A stretch of 64,000 bases of DNA, taken from Mycobacterium sp. 852002-51961_SCH5331710. GTDB lineage: Bacteria; Actinomycetota; Actinomycetes; Mycobacteriales; Mycobacteriaceae. Of the stretch, positions 37,030 to 47,650 are shown piece by piece. Location: assembly GCF_001665535.1 (NCBI RefSeq), contig NZ_LZSQ01000066.1:17484-81483 (forward strand), in the 5' to 3' direction. Position 1 is the stretch's first letter; each line of letters opens with the position of its first letter. The position numbers and the translations under genes were made by a program. A model generated the notes under the pieces. The model saw only the letters and a list, made by a program, of their open reading frames with translations. It was not told the DNA's origin and did not search any database.

Positions 37030-37425
37030 GTGACACAGCCACAGAGGTCGTTCTACGACGAAGTCGGTGGCCACGAGACGTTCCGCGCGATCGTGGCGCG
37101 GTTCTACGAGTTGGTCCGCGAGGACGAGATCCTGCGTCCGCTGTACCCGGAAGAGGACCTCGGGCCCGCCGAGGTGCGGCTGCGGATGTTCCTCGAGCAG
37201 TACTGGGGCGGCCCTCGCACCTACTCCGATCAGCGTGGGCATCCGAGGCTGAGGATGCGCCACGCCCCGTTCCGGATCGGCTACATCGAACGTGACGCGT
37301 GGCTGCGGTGCATGCACACCGCGGTCGCCGAGATCGATTCGCAGACGCTCGACGACGAGCACCGCAAGGAACTGCTGGCTTATCTGGAGATGGCCGCCCA
37401 TTCGATGGTGAACGCGCCGTTCTGA
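37030..37425 (+). CDS. glbO: Truncated hemoglobin O
   Basis: A 131-residue group II truncated globin, implicated in oxygen transfer to the respiratory chain and in peroxide/NO chemistry at the membrane. Typical features: [22 protein letters not shown] at the N-terminus, [31 protein letters not shown] containing the proximal His and the conserved Trp (G8 position), and distal-site Tyr in the LEQYWGG region. GTG start at 37030. Its TGA overlaps the aglA ATG by one base (TGATG), giving coupled translation; the same gene pair exists as Rv2470-Rv2471. Confidence 0.95.
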   Translation: MTQPQRSFYDEVGGHETFRAIVARFYELVREDEILRPLYPEEDLGPAEVRLRMFLEQYWGGPRTYSDQRGHPRLRMRHAPFRIGYIERDAWLRCMHTAVAEIDSQTLDDEHRKELLAYLEMAAHSMVNAPF

Positions 37426-38990
37426 TGAGCAGCCCCTGGTGGTCGGATACGCTGTTCTACCAGGTGTATCCGCGTTCGTTTCGCGACAGCGACGGTGACG
37501 GCGTCGGCGATCTCGACGGTGTGACCGCCGGCCTGGGCTACCTCGAGGCGCTCGGCGTCGACGCGATCTGGCTCAATCCGGTGATGGTCTCGCCGATGGC
37601 CGACAACGGCTACGACGTTTCCGATCCGCGCGACGTCGACCCGCTGTTCGGCGGCATGGCCGCGTTGGACCGGCTCATCGCGGCGGCGCACGATCGGGGC
37701 ATCAAGGTGACGATGGACCTGGTGCCCAACCACACCAGCTCCGCGCATCCGTGGTTTGGCGAGGCGTTGGCCGCGCCGCCGGGCAGCATGGAACGCGACC
37801 GCTACATATTCCGCGACGGCACCGGGCCCGGCGGCTCGCAACCCCCGAACAACTGGGTGTCGATCTTCGGGGGCCCCGCGTGGACCCGGATCACCGAGGC
37901 CGACGGCAGCGCGGGTCAGTGGTACCTGCATCTGTTCGACGCCGAACAGCCCGACCTCAACTGGGACAACCCCGAGGTGTTCGACGACCTCGAGCGGACG
38001 CTTCGGTTCTGGCTCGGTCGCGGGGTGGACGGCTTCCGCATCGACGTCGCGCACGGCATGGCCAAGCCACCGAACCTTCCCGACATGACGATCCCCCGGC
38101 GCGAGATGCTGCTGGCCGAGATGGACGACGATCCGCGCTTCAACAACGACGGCGTCCACGAACTTCACCGCCGCATTCGCCGGGTGTTCGACGACTATCC
38201 GGAATCCGTTGCGATCGGCGAGGTCTGGGTCTACGACAACGAACAGTTCGCCCGCTATGTGCGCCCCGACGAACTGCACCTGGGCTTCAACTTCCGCTTG
38301 TTGCGCGCCGCGTTCGACGCCGCCGACGTTCGAGAGGCCATCGAAAACTCCTTGGCGGCGGTCGAGTTGGTGGGCGCCGTTCCGACCTGGACGCTGGCCC
38401 GCCATGACGTCGAACGCGAAACCAGCCGCTACGGGGGCGGCAGCGGCGGGTTGGCCCGCGCCAAGGCGATGGCACTGGTGATGCTCGCGCTGCCCGGGCC
38501 GGTGTTCGTCTACAACGGCGAGGAACTGGGGCTGCCGAACGTCGAGCTTCCCGACGAGGCGCTGCGCGACCCCGTGTGGGAGCGGTCCGGGCACACCCGT
38601 CGCGGACGCGACGGCAGCCGGATCCCGATGCCCTGGGACGGTGATGCTCCCCCGTTCGGGTTCTCGACGAACCCCGACACGTGGCTGCCGATTCCTCGGG
38701 AGTGGGCGGCGTTGACGGTCGAGAAGCAGCTGGCCGACCCCGATTCGACGCTGGCGTTCTACCGGCGGGCGTTTGAATTGCGTTCCCGGCGTGCGGAGTT
38801 CGATGGGCCGACGGTCGAGTGGCTGGACTCGCCCGCCGACAGCCTGGTGTTCCACCGCAGCGGCGGGTTGGTGTGCGTGTTGAATGCGGGATCGCGACCC
38901 ATACCGCTGCCGGAGGGGCAGGTTCTCCTTGCCAGCGCCGAGGTGTTCGACGGCACTCTGCCGCCCGACGCCGCCGCTTGGCTGGTCTGA
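37425..38990 (+). CDS. aglA: Alpha-glucosidase, GH13 family
   Basis: A 521-residue enzyme that hydrolyses terminal alpha-glucosides. It starts WWSDTLFYQVYPRSFRDSDGDGVGDLDG, the oligo-1,6-glucosidase/GH13_23-30-type N-terminus. Catalytic regions: VTMDLVPNHTS (region I), DGFRIDVAHG with the nucleophile Asp (region II), AIGEVWVYDN with the acid/base Glu (region III) and ARHDVERE, which stands where NHDxxR is usual (region IV). The altered region IV has Arg-His-Asp-Val, so the transition-state Asp is kept. The ATG at 37425 overlaps the glbO stop. It lies in the position of Rv2471. Confidence 0.93.
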   Translation: MSSPWWSDTLFYQVYPRSFRDSDGDGVGDLDGVTAGLGYLEALGVDAIWLNPVMVSPMADNGYDVSDPRDVDPLFGGMAALDRLIAAAHDRGIKVTMDLVPNHTSSAHPWFGEALAAPPGSMERDRYIFRDGTGPGGSQPPNNWVSIFGGPAWTRITEADGSAGQWYLHLFDAEQPDLNWDNPEVFDDLERTLRFWLGRGVDGFRIDVAHGMAKPPNLPDMTIPRREMLLAEMDDDPRFNNDGVHELHRRIRRVFDDYPESVAIGEVWVYDNEQFARYVRPDELHLGFNFRLLRAAFDAADVREAIENSLAAVELVGAVPTWTLARHDVERETSRYGGGSGGLARAKAMALVMLALPGPVFVYNGEELGLPNVELPDEALRDPVWERSGHTRRGRDGSRIPMPWDGDAPPFGFSTNPDTWLPIPREWAALTVEKQLADPDSTLAFYRRAFELRSRRAEFDGPTVEWLDSPADSLVFHRSGGLVCVLNAGSRPIPLPEGQVLLASAEVFDGTLPPDAAAWLV

Positions 38991-38993
38991 GTG

Positions 38994-39013
38994 CGCGCCG
39001 TCGCGGCGGCGCG
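38994..39013. terminator. Hairpin between convergent aglA and the Rv2474c-like gene
   Basis: CGCGCCG (38994-39000) pairs with CGGCGCG (39007-39013) around a six-base loop, between the aglA stop at 38990 and the opposing gene's stop at 39033. It could end transcription from both sides. No U-tract. Confidence 0.4.
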
Positions 39014-39032
39014 AGCGTGCGCGAAGTGGGCG

Positions 39033-39692
39033 TTACCGCAGGACGATGGCGGGGTCGCCGCGGCGGCGATAGACCGATCCGAACCGTGCGTCGACGCGCA
39101 GCCACGTCGGGGTGACGCGAACCCGCACGATTTCGTCGGCGCCCACCGCCGAACCGGCTTGCGGCAGGAATCCCATTGCGGTCAAGGCGAACACACACCG
39201 CATCGGGATGCCGACGCTGTCGTCGGCGGAACTGACCGCGACGACCTCCTGATCCAGCAGCGAGACCGGTGGGCCCTGACCGCTGGAGTGCTGCTTGACC
39301 AAAGCGCCGCCGCGCTCGGCGAGGTCGAGCACGACACGGGCCGGGACGTCGTCGAGGTGGACGAACCCGGAGTCCGGCGGAAGCGCGCCGCGCCATGCGG
39401 AGTCCAGCGCGAAGCCGGGTTCGACGAAGCCGCTGCGGTCCATCGCCTGTAATCCCGCGGCCAGCGCGTCGGCGCCCGCGGAGAGGTCCGGCGGATTGAC
39501 CCGGCCCGCAACCACGCGGGTGGCCAGCACGTCGAATCCCGTTGCCACCCATGCGCCAAACAGGCCGTCGGCGCGTTGACGCAGCCGGATGACGGCGGCC
39601 TCGTCGAGGCGTATCGCCCGCTCGGCGAACGCGGCGAGGTCGTCACGGTGCGCCGCATCGGTGAGCCAGACGCCCCGGTCGGAGGGCGTCAT
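39033..39692 (-). CDS. Conserved hypothetical protein (Rv2474c-like)
   Basis: A 219-residue soluble protein with no recognised enzymatic motif. It begins [21 protein letters not shown], has an alpha-helical first half (RLDEAAVIRLRQRADGLFGAW) and a beta-rich second half (VSLLDQEVVAVSSADDSVGIPMR). Position and length agree with Rv2474c (217 residues). Its ATG overlaps the stop of the thioesterase gene by four bases, so it is the last gene of a gdh-thioesterase-hypothetical unit. Function unknown. Confidence 0.85.
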   Translation of the reverse strand: MTPSDRGVWLTDAAHRDDLAAFAERAIRLDEAAVIRLRQRADGLFGAWVATGFDVLATRVVAGRVNPPDLSAGADALAAGLQAMDRSGFVEPGFALDSAWRGALPPDSGFVHLDDVPARVVLDLAERGGALVKQHSSGQGPPVSLLDQEVVAVSSADDSVGIPMRCVFALTAMGFLPQAGSAVGADEIVRVRVTPTWLRVDARFGSVYRRRGDPAIVLR

Positions 39693-40135
39693 CGTGTCCA
39701 GCGCTGCAGGTACTCTTTTTGCTGCGGCGAAAGACGGTGCAGCCGCTGCTCTTTGATGTGCACGGCGGCCAACTGGGTGTCGGCGATCACCGCCGGCTTC
39801 GAATCAGGCGACGCCCCAACCGACCGCACCTCGTATCCGACGGTGAAGTCGACGGAGCGGACGCGTTTGGACCACATGGTGACTTGCAGCGGCGAATCGA
39901 TCAGGCGCAGCTGGGCCTTATACGAGATGTTGACCTCGGCGATGAGCAGTCCGATTGTCTCGATCTCCGGGCCGAACGGCTCACGCAGGAACGGGATCCG
40001 GGCCTCCTCGAGGATCGTCACCATCGTCGCGTGATTGATGTGCTGGTACATGTCGATGTCCGACCACCGCACGTGCACGGGTGCGACGAACCCCGCACCT
40101 TCCGCGTTCTGCGCGAGGTTGCCAGCACCTGTCAT
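39689..40135 (-). CDS. Acyl-CoA thioesterase, 4HBT hotdog family (Rv2475c orthologue)
   Basis: A 148-residue single-hotdog thioesterase. The active-site block is [26 protein letters not shown], with the catalytic Asp in the WSDID motif, as in FadM/YbgC/4-hydroxybenzoyl-CoA thioesterases; [13 protein letters not shown] forms a central strand. It probably releases fatty or aromatic acids from CoA. It overlaps both neighbours by four bases (gdh stop at 40132, own stop at 39689), indicating an operon read from gdh. Confidence 0.9.
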   Translation of the reverse strand: MTGAGNLAQNAEGAGFVAPVHVRWSDIDMYQHINHATMVTILEEARIPFLREPFGPEIETIGLLIAEVNISYKAQLRLIDSPLQVTMWSKRVRSVDFTVGYEVRSVGASPDSKPAVIADTQLAAVHIKEQRLHRLSPQQKEYLQRWTR

Positions 40136-43100
40136 CGAGAAGTCCCCGTTCCACTGTTTCGTGTCATGCTGCGGATCTGACGCGCCGCCACCGATAGCGT
40201 CGCCAAATCGTGCTGACCGCTTTCATGTATCTCGCTGAGCGTGCGACGGGCGCGGTCCACCCGGGAGCCGTTCGTGGTCTCCCACTCCGCGATCTTCTCC
40301 TCGCCCGTCTCCTCCGGCTCGCCGACCGCCAGCACGTCCAGGCACAGCGACCGCAGGGAGCCGTAGATGTCGTCGCGAATCGCCAACCGCGCCAACGAGT
40401 GCCAGCGGTCATCGCGCTCCAGCCGGGATACCGCGGTGAGCAGGGTGTCGGTGTTGAGGTAGTCCATCAGCGCAAAGTAGGTGTCGGCGACCTCGTCGGG
40501 TTCGCGGTCGACGATGTCCCCGATGTCGATGATGTCGAGCAGGCTGAACTGGTACAGCCCCGTCGCGACCGTGTAGGCCAGATCCCTCGGGACCCTGCGG
40601 GAGGCGAACTCGTCGGTCTCCTTGGACACGATCGCCTCGTCGTCACCGCGCAGCCATTCCGGCATCCGCGGAGTCAGCGCAGCAACCTTGGCGGCGAAAC
40701 GGTTGATCTCGGCGCCCACGGCGAGCGGCTGCGGACGGTAGTTCAACAGCCAGCGTCCGGCCCGGTCGACGAGCCGACGAAGATCCAGCGTCATCCTGTC
40801 GGTCACCGCGACGGAGACACCGTCGCTGCCCGCGGCCCGGATCTGCCGCCAAACGTCGTTGATCCGGAAGATCGCGTTGGCCGCGGCGTAACTGCGCACG
40901 GCGTCGACCGGCCCCACCCCGGCGTCCTCGCTGGTGCGGTACGCGTAGGTGATCCCGCTGGTGTCCACGAGGTCGTTGACCAGCATGGTGGTGACGATCT
41001 CGCGGCGCAGCTGATGCGACCGGATCTCCGCGGCGAACGGCTCGCGCAGCTTCTCCGGGAAGTACCGGGGCAGCCGCGAGGCGAACGCCTCCTGGTCCGG
41101 CAGGTCGCTGGCCAGCACGTCGGCCTTCAGTGCGAGTTTGACGTGCGCCATCAGCGTCGCCAGTTCCGGTGAGGTCAAACCGATTCCGGCGTCGGTGCGA
41201 CGATGGATCTCCTTCTCCGACGGCAGCGCCTCCAGCTCGCGGTTGAGGCCGCGGTCGGTGACGAAGGCCCTGATCATGCGCGCGTGTACGGGAAGCAGGC
41301 TGGCCGCGTTGGCGCGGCTGGTGCCCATCAGGTCGTTCTGATCCTCGTTGTCCTGCAGGACCAGTCGGCCGACCTCGTCGGTCATCGACAACAGCAGCTC
41401 GGTGCGGTCGTCTGGGCTGACCTTCCCGGCGGTGACCAGCGAGTCGATCAGGATCTTGATGTTGACCTCGTGGTCGGAGCAGTCGACGCCGGCCGAGTTG
41501 TCCAGCGCGTCGGTGTTGATGCGGCCTCCGGCGAGATCGAACTCGATGCGCCCGAGCGCGGTCACGCCCAGGTTGCCGCCCTCGCCGACCACCTTGACCC
41601 GCAACTGGTTTCCGTTCACGCGGACGGGGTCGTTGGCGCGGTCACCGACGTCGGCATCGGATTCGCTCTCGGCCTTGATGTAGGTGCCGATGCCGCCGTT
41701 GAACAGCAGGTCGGCGGGCGCCTTGAGGATCGCCTTGATCAGATTCGGCGGGGTGAGCTCGTCGACATCGTCGTCGATACCCAGCGCGGCACGGGCCTGC
41801 GGGCTGATCTGGATCGACTTGTGCTCTCTGCTGTAGACGCCGCCGCCCTCGCTGATCAGGGAGGTGTCGTAGTCCTCCCAGCTCGAGCGGGGCAGGTCGA
41901 ACAGGCGCTCGCGCTCCTCCCACGACCGCGCGGCGTCGGGATCGGGGTCGATGAAGATGTGGCGGTGGTCGAACGCGGCCAACAGCCGAATGTGCTTGGA
42001 CAGCAACATGCCGTTGCCGAAAACGTCGCCGCTCATATCGCCGATCCCGACGACGGTGAAGTCCTCGGACTGGGTGTCGACGCCCATCTCGCGGAAGTGG
42101 CGTTTGACCGATTCCCACGCGCCCTTGGCGGTGATGCCCATCGCCTTGTGGTCGTATCCTACCGAACCGCCCGAGGCGAACGCGTCACCGAGCCAGAAGC
42201 CGTACGACTTGGCCACCTCGTTGGCGATGTCGGAGAACGTCGCGGTGCCCTTGTCGGCGGCGACCACAAGATACGCGTCGTCCCCGTCGCGGCGCACGAC
42301 GTCCGGCGGCGAAACCACTTGTCCGGTGGCCTTGTCGACGTTGTCGGTCACATCGAGCAGACCGGCGATGAACAGCTGATAGCACGACACGCCTTCGCCG
42401 CGCTGGGCGTCCCGGTCGGCGGCTGCGTCACCGGTGGGTGTCGGCGGCTGCTTGACGACGAAGCCGCCCTTGGCGCCGACGGGCACGATCACCGCGTTCT
42501 TGACGGCCTGCGCCTTGACCAGCCCGAGGATCTCGGTGCGGAAGTCTTCGCGACGGTCCGACCAGCGCAGTCCGCCGCGCGCCACATAGCCGAACCGCAG
42601 GTGCACACCCTCGACGCGCGGCGAGTACACGAAGATCTCGAACTTCGGCCGCGGCAGCGGCAATTCGTCGATCAGGCCCGGATCGAGCTTGAACGACAGC
42701 ACATCCTGCGCACGGGCCGACTCCTGGCGCCTCACGAAGTAGTTGGTGCGCAGCGTCGCCTGGATCATCGACGCGAACGCCCGCAGCACGCGGTCGGTGT
42801 CGAGGCTGACCAGCGCGTCGATGTCGGCGGTCACGGCGGCCGCGGCGGCCTGGGCGTCGCGGCGTTTCGGCGCGTCGCCCTGCTCTGATTCGAACGGGTA
42901 GAACAGCGCCTCGAACAGTTCAACCAGCGAGCGCGCGGTCTTGGCGTGGTCGTTGATGACGGCCTCGATGTGCGACTGGCTGTACGGAAAACCGGCCTGC
43001 CGCAGGTACTTCGCGTAGCTGCGCAGGACGGCGACCTGCTGCCAGTTCAGCCCGGCCCGCATCACCAACTCGTTGAACCGGTCGGTCTCGGCGCGGCCCT

Positions 43101-45021
43101 GCCAGATCGCGGTCAGCGCGTCGGCGAACCGCGTCGCGGTCTCGGCTCGCTCGGAGGCCGACTCGATGCGCGGAATCGACTTGTGCGGCGAAATCTTGAA
43201 CTGGTAGATCCACACGCCGAGCCCGTCGGGCCGCTCGACGGTGAACGGCCGCTCTTCGAGCACGACGACGCCCATCGACTGCAGCATCGGCAGCAGATCG
43301 CTCAGTGACGCCGAATGTCCACCGAGATACAGGGTGAGCTGCGCGGTGCCTTCCTCGAGATCGGTGAGCACCGGCCGGATCGAATCGTCCTGCAGGTCTT
43401 CGATGATCGCGATGTCGTCGATCGCGTCGAGCGGCGCGACCGCCTGCTTGTAGGCCTCGGGGAAGGCCGCCGAGTAGTGCTGGGCCGTGCGTTGATCGAT
43501 GGAACCCGTCTTCACCGCGCCGATCAGCCGGTCACCCCAGGTGCGCGCCGCCTCGGTCAGCAGGTCCTGGATGCGGGACTCGTTCGCCTCGGACGTGTCG
43601 ATCGCGCGGGCACTGGTGCCGTCGGGCATGCGCACGGAGAAATGCACAACGGCCCAGGGCGATTCGCTCACGCGCGCGGTGTACTCGATGCTGGCCCCGC
43701 CGAGCTCGCGGACGAGGATGTCTTGCATCTGCAACCGCACCGCGGTGGTGTAGCGGTCGCGCGGCAGGTACACCAGGCACGAGACGAAGTGCGCGAGCGA
43801 ATCGGCGCGCATGAACAGCAACGTTCGCCGACGCGACCCGAGGTCGACGACGGCCTTGACCATGTCCAGCACGTCGCGCGCCGAGAGCGCGAACAGCTCG
43901 GAGCGCGGAATGGTCTGGATGATGTCGAGCAGCAGCTGCCCGGGGTGGCTGGGATCGTTGCGTGACAGCGAGAGTGCCTCGTTGACCCGGCGCGAGACCA
44001 ACGGGATCTCAAGCACATTGGCGTTCATCGCCGCCACCGTGAACAGGCCGACGAAGCGATGTTCGATCACGGTCGGGCCCTGCTGTTCACGCACCACGAC
44101 GATGTAGGGATAGGCGCCGTACCGCAGGTAGCTCGGAATGGTGGCCTGCGCCAACACGAGAAGGTCGCCGTCGTCGGTCAGCGGTGGCAGCACGTCGTGG
44201 TGCAGCCGCAGCGTTCCGAGGCGGCTCGCGGGGTCGACCGACGACTGACCCTCGCGTATCGAACAGCGCTGATAGCCGAGCAACACGAAGTGTCCGTCGG
44301 CGAGCCAGCGCAACAGCGCCGCGACATCCTCGCGGTCCGGTCCGCGGAACCGGCCCTCGGTGTCGGTGGCGATGTTGTGTCCCAATGTGCGCAGGGTCGA
44401 GGACAGTTCGCCTGCGTCGAGCGCGACGTGGCGCGCGTCGGCGAGCACGGCCGGCAGCATCTGCGCCACCTGGGCGAGCGCCTTGGTGTCCACGGTCGCC
44501 GCGAGCTGGACGTGGATCCAGGCCTCGAACACCGCGTCGCGGGATCCACCTTCGGAGGCGGGTGCGACGTCGAGCAGTTCGCCCGCCCGCGCACGGTGCA
44601 CGCGCATCACCGGGTTCATGATCGCGGTGTAGGCGACGCCGAAGCGGTGCAGCAGCACCGTGACCGAATCCATAACCATCGCGGTGCTGTCGGTGACGAT
44701 CTGCAGTGCGGGACCGAATCCCCCCGGATCGTCGGCGCGGTACACCTCGACGCGGGTGTCGCCGTAGGGCCGGAAGCGCCCGAGCCGGTGATGCGCGGCG
44801 ATCAGATTGGGCGACACGATCTGCTGCGCTGTCGCCGTCACCGGCATGGTGACCGTCGAGTCGGCGGTGGGCGCGTCGGCATGCGGACCGCGGTAGGTCT
44901 CCAGGTAGGCCCGCGCGAGGCGCGCCACGGTCTGATCGTCGAGTCCAGAAGAGTCGTTGGCTCCGGTGACGCCGACCCCGGCGCCCGCTGATCTCCCGAC
45001 GTCCTCCGGATTCACCGACAT
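40132..45021 (-). CDS. gdh: NAD-specific glutamate dehydrogenase, large (180-kDa) class
   Basis: A 1629-residue catabolic enzyme converting glutamate to 2-oxoglutarate and ammonium with NAD+. Large GDHs have N-terminal ACT-like regulatory domains, a central catalytic domain and a C-terminal helical domain. Central motifs are [44 protein letters not shown], with the glutamate-binding Lys residues, and [17 protein letters not shown] in the nucleotide-binding half. Length fits Rv2476c (about 1620). In mycobacteria it is controlled by GarA. The promoter lies in 45022-45157, together with the end of ettA. The ATG at 45021 ([13 protein letters not shown]) is used. Confidence 0.97.
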   Translation of the reverse strand: MSVNPEDVGRSAGAGVGVTGANDSSGLDDQTVARLARAYLETYRGPHADAPTADSTVTMPVTATAQQIVSPNLIAAHHRLGRFRPYGDTRVEVYRADDPGGFGPALQIVTDSTAMVMDSVTVLLHRFGVAYTAIMNPVMRVHRARAGELLDVAPASEGGSRDAVFEAWIHVQLAATVDTKALAQVAQMLPAVLADARHVALDAGELSSTLRTLGHNIATDTEGRFRGPDREDVAALLRWLADGHFVLLGYQRCSIREGQSSVDPASRLGTLRLHHDVLPPLTDDGDLLVLAQATIPSYLRYGAYPYIVVVREQQGPTVIEHRFVGLFTVAAMNANVLEIPLVSRRVNEALSLSRNDPSHPGQLLLDIIQTIPRSELFALSARDVLDMVKAVVDLGSRRRTLLFMRADSLAHFVSCLVYLPRDRYTTAVRLQMQDILVRELGGASIEYTARVSESPWAVVHFSVRMPDGTSARAIDTSEANESRIQDLLTEAARTWGDRLIGAVKTGSIDQRTAQHYSAAFPEAYKQAVAPLDAIDDIAIIEDLQDDSIRPVLTDLEEGTAQLTLYLGGHSASLSDLLPMLQSMGVVVLEERPFTVERPDGLGVWIYQFKISPHKSIPRIESASERAETATRFADALTAIWQGRAETDRFNELVMRAGLNWQQVAVLRSYAKYLRQAGFPYSQSHIEAVINDHAKTARSLVELFEALFYPFESEQGDAPKRRDAQAAAAAVTADIDALVSLDTDRVLRAFASMIQATLRTNYFVRRQESARAQDVLSFKLDPGLIDELPLPRPKFEIFVYSPRVEGVHLRFGYVARGGLRWSDRREDFRTEILGLVKAQAVKNAVIVPVGAKGGFVVKQPPTPTGDAAADRDAQRGEGVSCYQLFIAGLLDVTDNVDKATGQVVSPPDVVRRDGDDAYLVVAADKGTATFSDIANEVAKSYGFWLGDAFASGGSVGYDHKAMGITAKGAWESVKRHFREMGVDTQSEDFTVVGIGDMSGDVFGNGMLLSKHIRLLAAFDHRHIFIDPDPDAARSWEERERLFDLPRSSWEDYDTSLISEGGGVYSREHKSIQISPQARAALGIDDDVDELTPPNLIKAILKAPADLLFNGGIGTYIKAESESDADVGDRANDPVRVNGNQLRVKVVGEGGNLGVTALGRIEFDLAGGRINTDALDNSAGVDCSDHEVNIKILIDSLVTAGKVSPDDRTELLLSMTDEVGRLVLQDNEDQNDLMGTSRANAASLLPVHARMIRAFVTDRGLNRELEALPSEKEIHRRTDAGIGLTSPELATLMAHVKLALKADVLASDLPDQEAFASRLPRYFPEKLREPFAAEIRSHQLRREIVTTMLVNDLVDTSGITYAYRTSEDAGVGPVDAVRSYAAANAIFRINDVWRQIRAAGSDGVSVAVTDRMTLDLRRLVDRAGRWLLNYRPQPLAVGAEINRFAAKVAALTPRMPEWLRGDDEAIVSKETDEFASRRVPRDLAYTVATGLYQFSLLDIIDIGDIVDREPDEVADTYFALMDYLNTDTLLTAVSRLERDDRWHSLARLAIRDDIYGSLRSLCLDVLAVGEPEETGEEKIAEWETTNGSRVDRARRTLSEIHESGQHDLATLSVAARQIRSMTRNSGTGTSR

Positions 45022-45157
45022 GCGACGCTCCTGAACTGTTGGCGCGGACCTCCGCCGTTGGATGTCGCCACCAGCCCGAAAAGGGCGAAGCGGCTCCGCG
45101 GTCCGCAGAAGACGACCCTAGTAGCCCGCGCGTGCGGTTCGCGGCTACCCCGCCGGA

Positions 45158-46831
45158 TCAGTCGCGCGTGAGCTTGCGGTGCGTCACGCGGTGCGGGCGG
45201 GCGGCCTCAATACCGAGCCGTTCGACCTTGTTCTCCTCGTAGGCACCGAAGTTACCCTCGAACCAGAACCACTTGGCCTCGTTGTCCTCGTCGCCCTCCC
45301 ACGCCAGAATGTGCGTACAGGTGCGGTCGAGGAACCACCTGTCGTGGGAAATCACGACGGCGCAACCGGGGAAGCTCTCGAGCGCATTCTCCAGCGACGA
45401 CAGCGTTTCCACGTCGAGGTCGTTGGTCGGCTCGTCGAGCAGGATCAGGTTGCCGCCCTCCTTGAGCGTCAACGCCAGGTTGAGCCGGTTGCGTTCACCG
45501 CCCGACAGCACGCCCGCGGGCTTCTGCTGATCGGGGCCCTTGAATCCGAACGCGGAGACGTAGGCCCGCGACGGGATCTCGTTCTGCCCGACCTCGATGT
45601 AGTCGAGGCCGTCGGAGACGACCTCCCACACCGTCTTCTTCGGGTCGATGCCCGCACGGGTCTGGTCGACGTAACTCAGCTTGACCGTGTCGCCGACCTT
45701 CACCGTTCCGCTGTCGGGCTGCTCGAGGCCGACGATGGTCTTGAACAGCGTGGTCTTACCGACGCCGTTGGGACCGATGACCCCGACGATGCCGTTACGC
45801 GGCAGCGTGAACGACAGGTCCTTGATCAGGGTGCGACCGCCGAAGCCCTTGTCGAGGTGTTCGACCTCGACCACGACGTTGCCCAGCCGCGGCGGAGTCG
45901 GGATCTGGATCTCCTCGAAGTCGAGCTTGCGGGTCTTCTCCGCCTCCGCGGCCATCTCCTCGTAGCGCTGCAGGCGGGCCTTGCTCTTGGCCTGGCGCGC
46001 CTTGGCGCCCGACCGGACCCACGCGAGCTCATCCTGGAGGCGCTTTTGCAGCTTGGCGTCCTTGCGGCCCTGCACGGCGACGCGCTCGGCCTTCTTCTCC
46101 AGGTACGTCGAGTAGTTGCCCTCGTACGGGTAGGCCCGACCCCGGTCGAGCTCGAGGATCCACTCGGCAACGTTGTCCAGGAAGTACCGGTCGTGGGTGA
46201 CCGCGAGGATGGCGCCCTTGTACTCGGCGAGGTGCTGTTCGAGCCACTGCACGCTCTCGGCGTCCAGGTGGTTGGTCGGCTCGTCGAGGAGCAGCAGGTC
46301 CGGCTTGGACAGCAGCAGCTTGCACAGCGCGACCCGGCGACGCTCGCCGCCGGACAGGTGGGTGACGGGCTCGTCGGGCGGCGGGCAGCGCAGCGCGTCC
46401 ATCGCCTGCTCGAGCTGCGAGTCGATGTCCCACGCGTCGGCGGCGTCGAGCTCCTCCTGGAGCCGTCCCATCTCCTCCATCAGCTCATCGGAGTAGTCGG
46501 TGGCCATCAGCTCGGCGACCTCGTTGTAGCGGTTGAGCTTCGCCTTGATCGCCACGCCCTCTTCGACGTTCTCGCGAACGGTCTTGTCCTCGTTGAGCGG
46601 CGGCTCCTGCTGCAGGATGCCGACCGTCGCGCCGGGCTGTAGGAACGCGTCGCCGTTGTTGGGCTGGTCCAACCCGGCCATGATCCGCAGGACGCTCGAC
46701 TTGCCGGCGCCGTTAGGACCGACGACGCCGATCTTCGCGCCCGGAAGGAAGTTCAGGCTGACGTCGTCGAGGATGACCTTGTCGCCGTGCGCCTTGCGGA
46801 CCTTCCGCATCGAATAGATGAATTCGGCCAT
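45158..46831 (-). CDS. ettA: ABC-F translation factor EttA (Rv2477c orthologue)
   Basis: A 557-residue cytoplasmic protein with two ABC ATPase domains and no membrane segment, which gates the first step of elongation according to ATP/ADP level. Domain 1: GPNGAGKSS, LSGGERRRVALCKLLL, LLLDEPTNHLD. Linker (arm/P-site tether) with RLQRYEEMAAEAEKTRK. Domain 2: GPNGVGKTTL, LSGGERNRLNLALTL, LLDEPTNDLD. The EttA type is shown by the start MAEFIYSMRKVRKAHGDK and the C-terminal FWFEGNFGAYEENKVERLG. The ATG at 46831 is chosen over an upstream start at 46903, because this N-terminus is conserved. Confidence 0.96.
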   Translation of the reverse strand: MAEFIYSMRKVRKAHGDKVILDDVSLNFLPGAKIGVVGPNGAGKSSVLRIMAGLDQPNNGDAFLQPGATVGILQQEPPLNEDKTVRENVEEGVAIKAKLNRYNEVAELMATDYSDELMEEMGRLQEELDAADAWDIDSQLEQAMDALRCPPPDEPVTHLSGGERRRVALCKLLLSKPDLLLLDEPTNHLDAESVQWLEQHLAEYKGAILAVTHDRYFLDNVAEWILELDRGRAYPYEGNYSTYLEKKAERVAVQGRKDAKLQKRLQDELAWVRSGAKARQAKSKARLQRYEEMAAEAEKTRKLDFEEIQIPTPPRLGNVVVEVEHLDKGFGGRTLIKDLSFTLPRNGIVGVIGPNGVGKTTLFKTIVGLEQPDSGTVKVGDTVKLSYVDQTRAGIDPKKTVWEVVSDGLDYIEVGQNEIPSRAYVSAFGFKGPDQQKPAGVLSGGERNRLNLALTLKEGGNLILLDEPTNDLDVETLSSLENALESFPGCAVVISHDRWFLDRTCTHILAWEGDEDNEAKWFWFEGNFGAYEENKVERLGIEAARPHRVTHRKLTRD

Positions 46832-46902
46832 GCCGTGGTAAGCCTTTCGAAACTCGCGAATCTCTCGGGTGATGCTCGCGGACCATCGTAGGCGTGGCCC
46901 CA

Positions 46903-46938
46903 CCGGCGCAGCCGAGTGAGCTACTCGTTCTGCGCCGG
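46903..46938 (-). terminator. Terminator hairpin after the second ssb
   Basis: CCGGCGCAG (46903-46911) pairs with CTGCGCCGG (46930-46938), with a second inner stem CGAGT (46913-46917)/ACTCG (46923-46927). It lies 13 bp after the ssb stop on the same strand. It is long and GC-rich but has no U-tract. Confidence 0.65.
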
Positions 46939-46951
46939 CGGCGCGTTCTCA

Positions 46952-47410
46952 CTACGCGGTCAGGGGCAGCGCCGTGTCGGGCCGCTCCGCGTCGTCATCG
47001 TCACCGGTGTCTTCTGATTGGTCGTCGGGATCGGTGATCCGCTGTTCGGTCAGTTGCCGGGCCCGGTCGATCTTCGCCGAGCAACGGGCCAGGTCCGGCC
47101 CGACGGACGTCGCTCGCACCTCGACCGACGAGCGCCGGTTGCCGTCGCGGTCGTCGTACTCGCTGGTGTAGACGTGCCCGACGACGATGACGGGGTCGCC
47201 CTTGACCAGCGCTGCGCTGGGCCCGGCGACCACCCTCCCCCAGCAGTTCACCGTGACGAACAACGAATTACCCGGCTCCCATGTTCCTTCGGCCGTGCGG
47301 CGGCGCGAGTTGCTCGCGACCCGGAAACGGACCATCTCCTGATCGCCCACCCGCCGGTGGATCGGGTCGGTGACGATGTTGCCGACGATGGTGAACGGTG
47401 TCTCGAACAT
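46952..47410 (-). CDS. Single-stranded DNA-binding protein, second paralogue (Rv2478c type, SsbB)
   Basis: A 152-residue OB-fold protein: FETPFTIVGNIVTDPIHRRV, VRFRVASNSRRRTAEGTWEPGNSLFVTVNCWG and GDPVIVVGHVYTSEYDDRDGNRR follow the SSB core. Residues about 115-152 form a short acidic tail (DPDDQSEDTGDDDDAERPD) that ends TALPLTA and lacks the conserved DDDIPF-type tip used to recruit repair proteins. This is the mycobacterial SsbB paralogue, not the essential Ssb encoded near rpsF. ATG at 47410. Confidence 0.92.
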   Translation of the reverse strand: MFETPFTIVGNIVTDPIHRRVGDQEMVRFRVASNSRRRTAEGTWEPGNSLFVTVNCWGRVVAGPSAALVKGDPVIVVGHVYTSEYDDRDGNRRSSVEVRATSVGPDLARCSAKIDRARQLTEQRITDPDDQSEDTGDDDDAERPDTALPLTA

Positions 47411-47574
47411 GACGGTCTCCTCTTGTTTCCTTGCGTTTCCCTGCCGACGGCCCGGTGGCGCGTCGGTGACACCGTCATTGAGCGCCGCTGCGCCGACACC
47501 GAACGCGGGCCGAGCAGGCGTCGCGGACGCGCGCTGTGGATGAACCCGGCGTTTGGGATAGGCCTTCGTTATTG

Positions 47575-47634
47575 CCGAAACCGACGCTTTGGCTGGTCCT
47601 CGCGCCCGCGATCGACCATTGCGTCGGTTTCGAG
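47575..47634. repeat. 60-bp palindromic element, left copy (inverted relative to the right copy)
   Basis: The arms CGAAACCGACGC (47576-47587) and GCGTCGGTTTCG (47621-47632) are perfect reverse complements. Inside are TGGTC/GACCA and a central TCGCG-CGCGA-type dyad. Its reverse complement aligns base for base with 48535-48594: 22 identical bases, a 17-base centre that differs, then 21 bases with one mismatch. It ends 16 bp after the stop of the DUF559 gene and may also terminate that transcript. Confidence 0.85.
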
Positions 47635-47650
47635 CGAGAGTGCATGGAAC

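Noticed and set aside
40210..44991. Several long open frames antisense to gdh (for example 41203-42888)
   Set aside because: Typical shadow frames of a GC-rich gene; they are rich in Arg, Val, Gly and His with no family motif, while the gdh frame has full domain matches.
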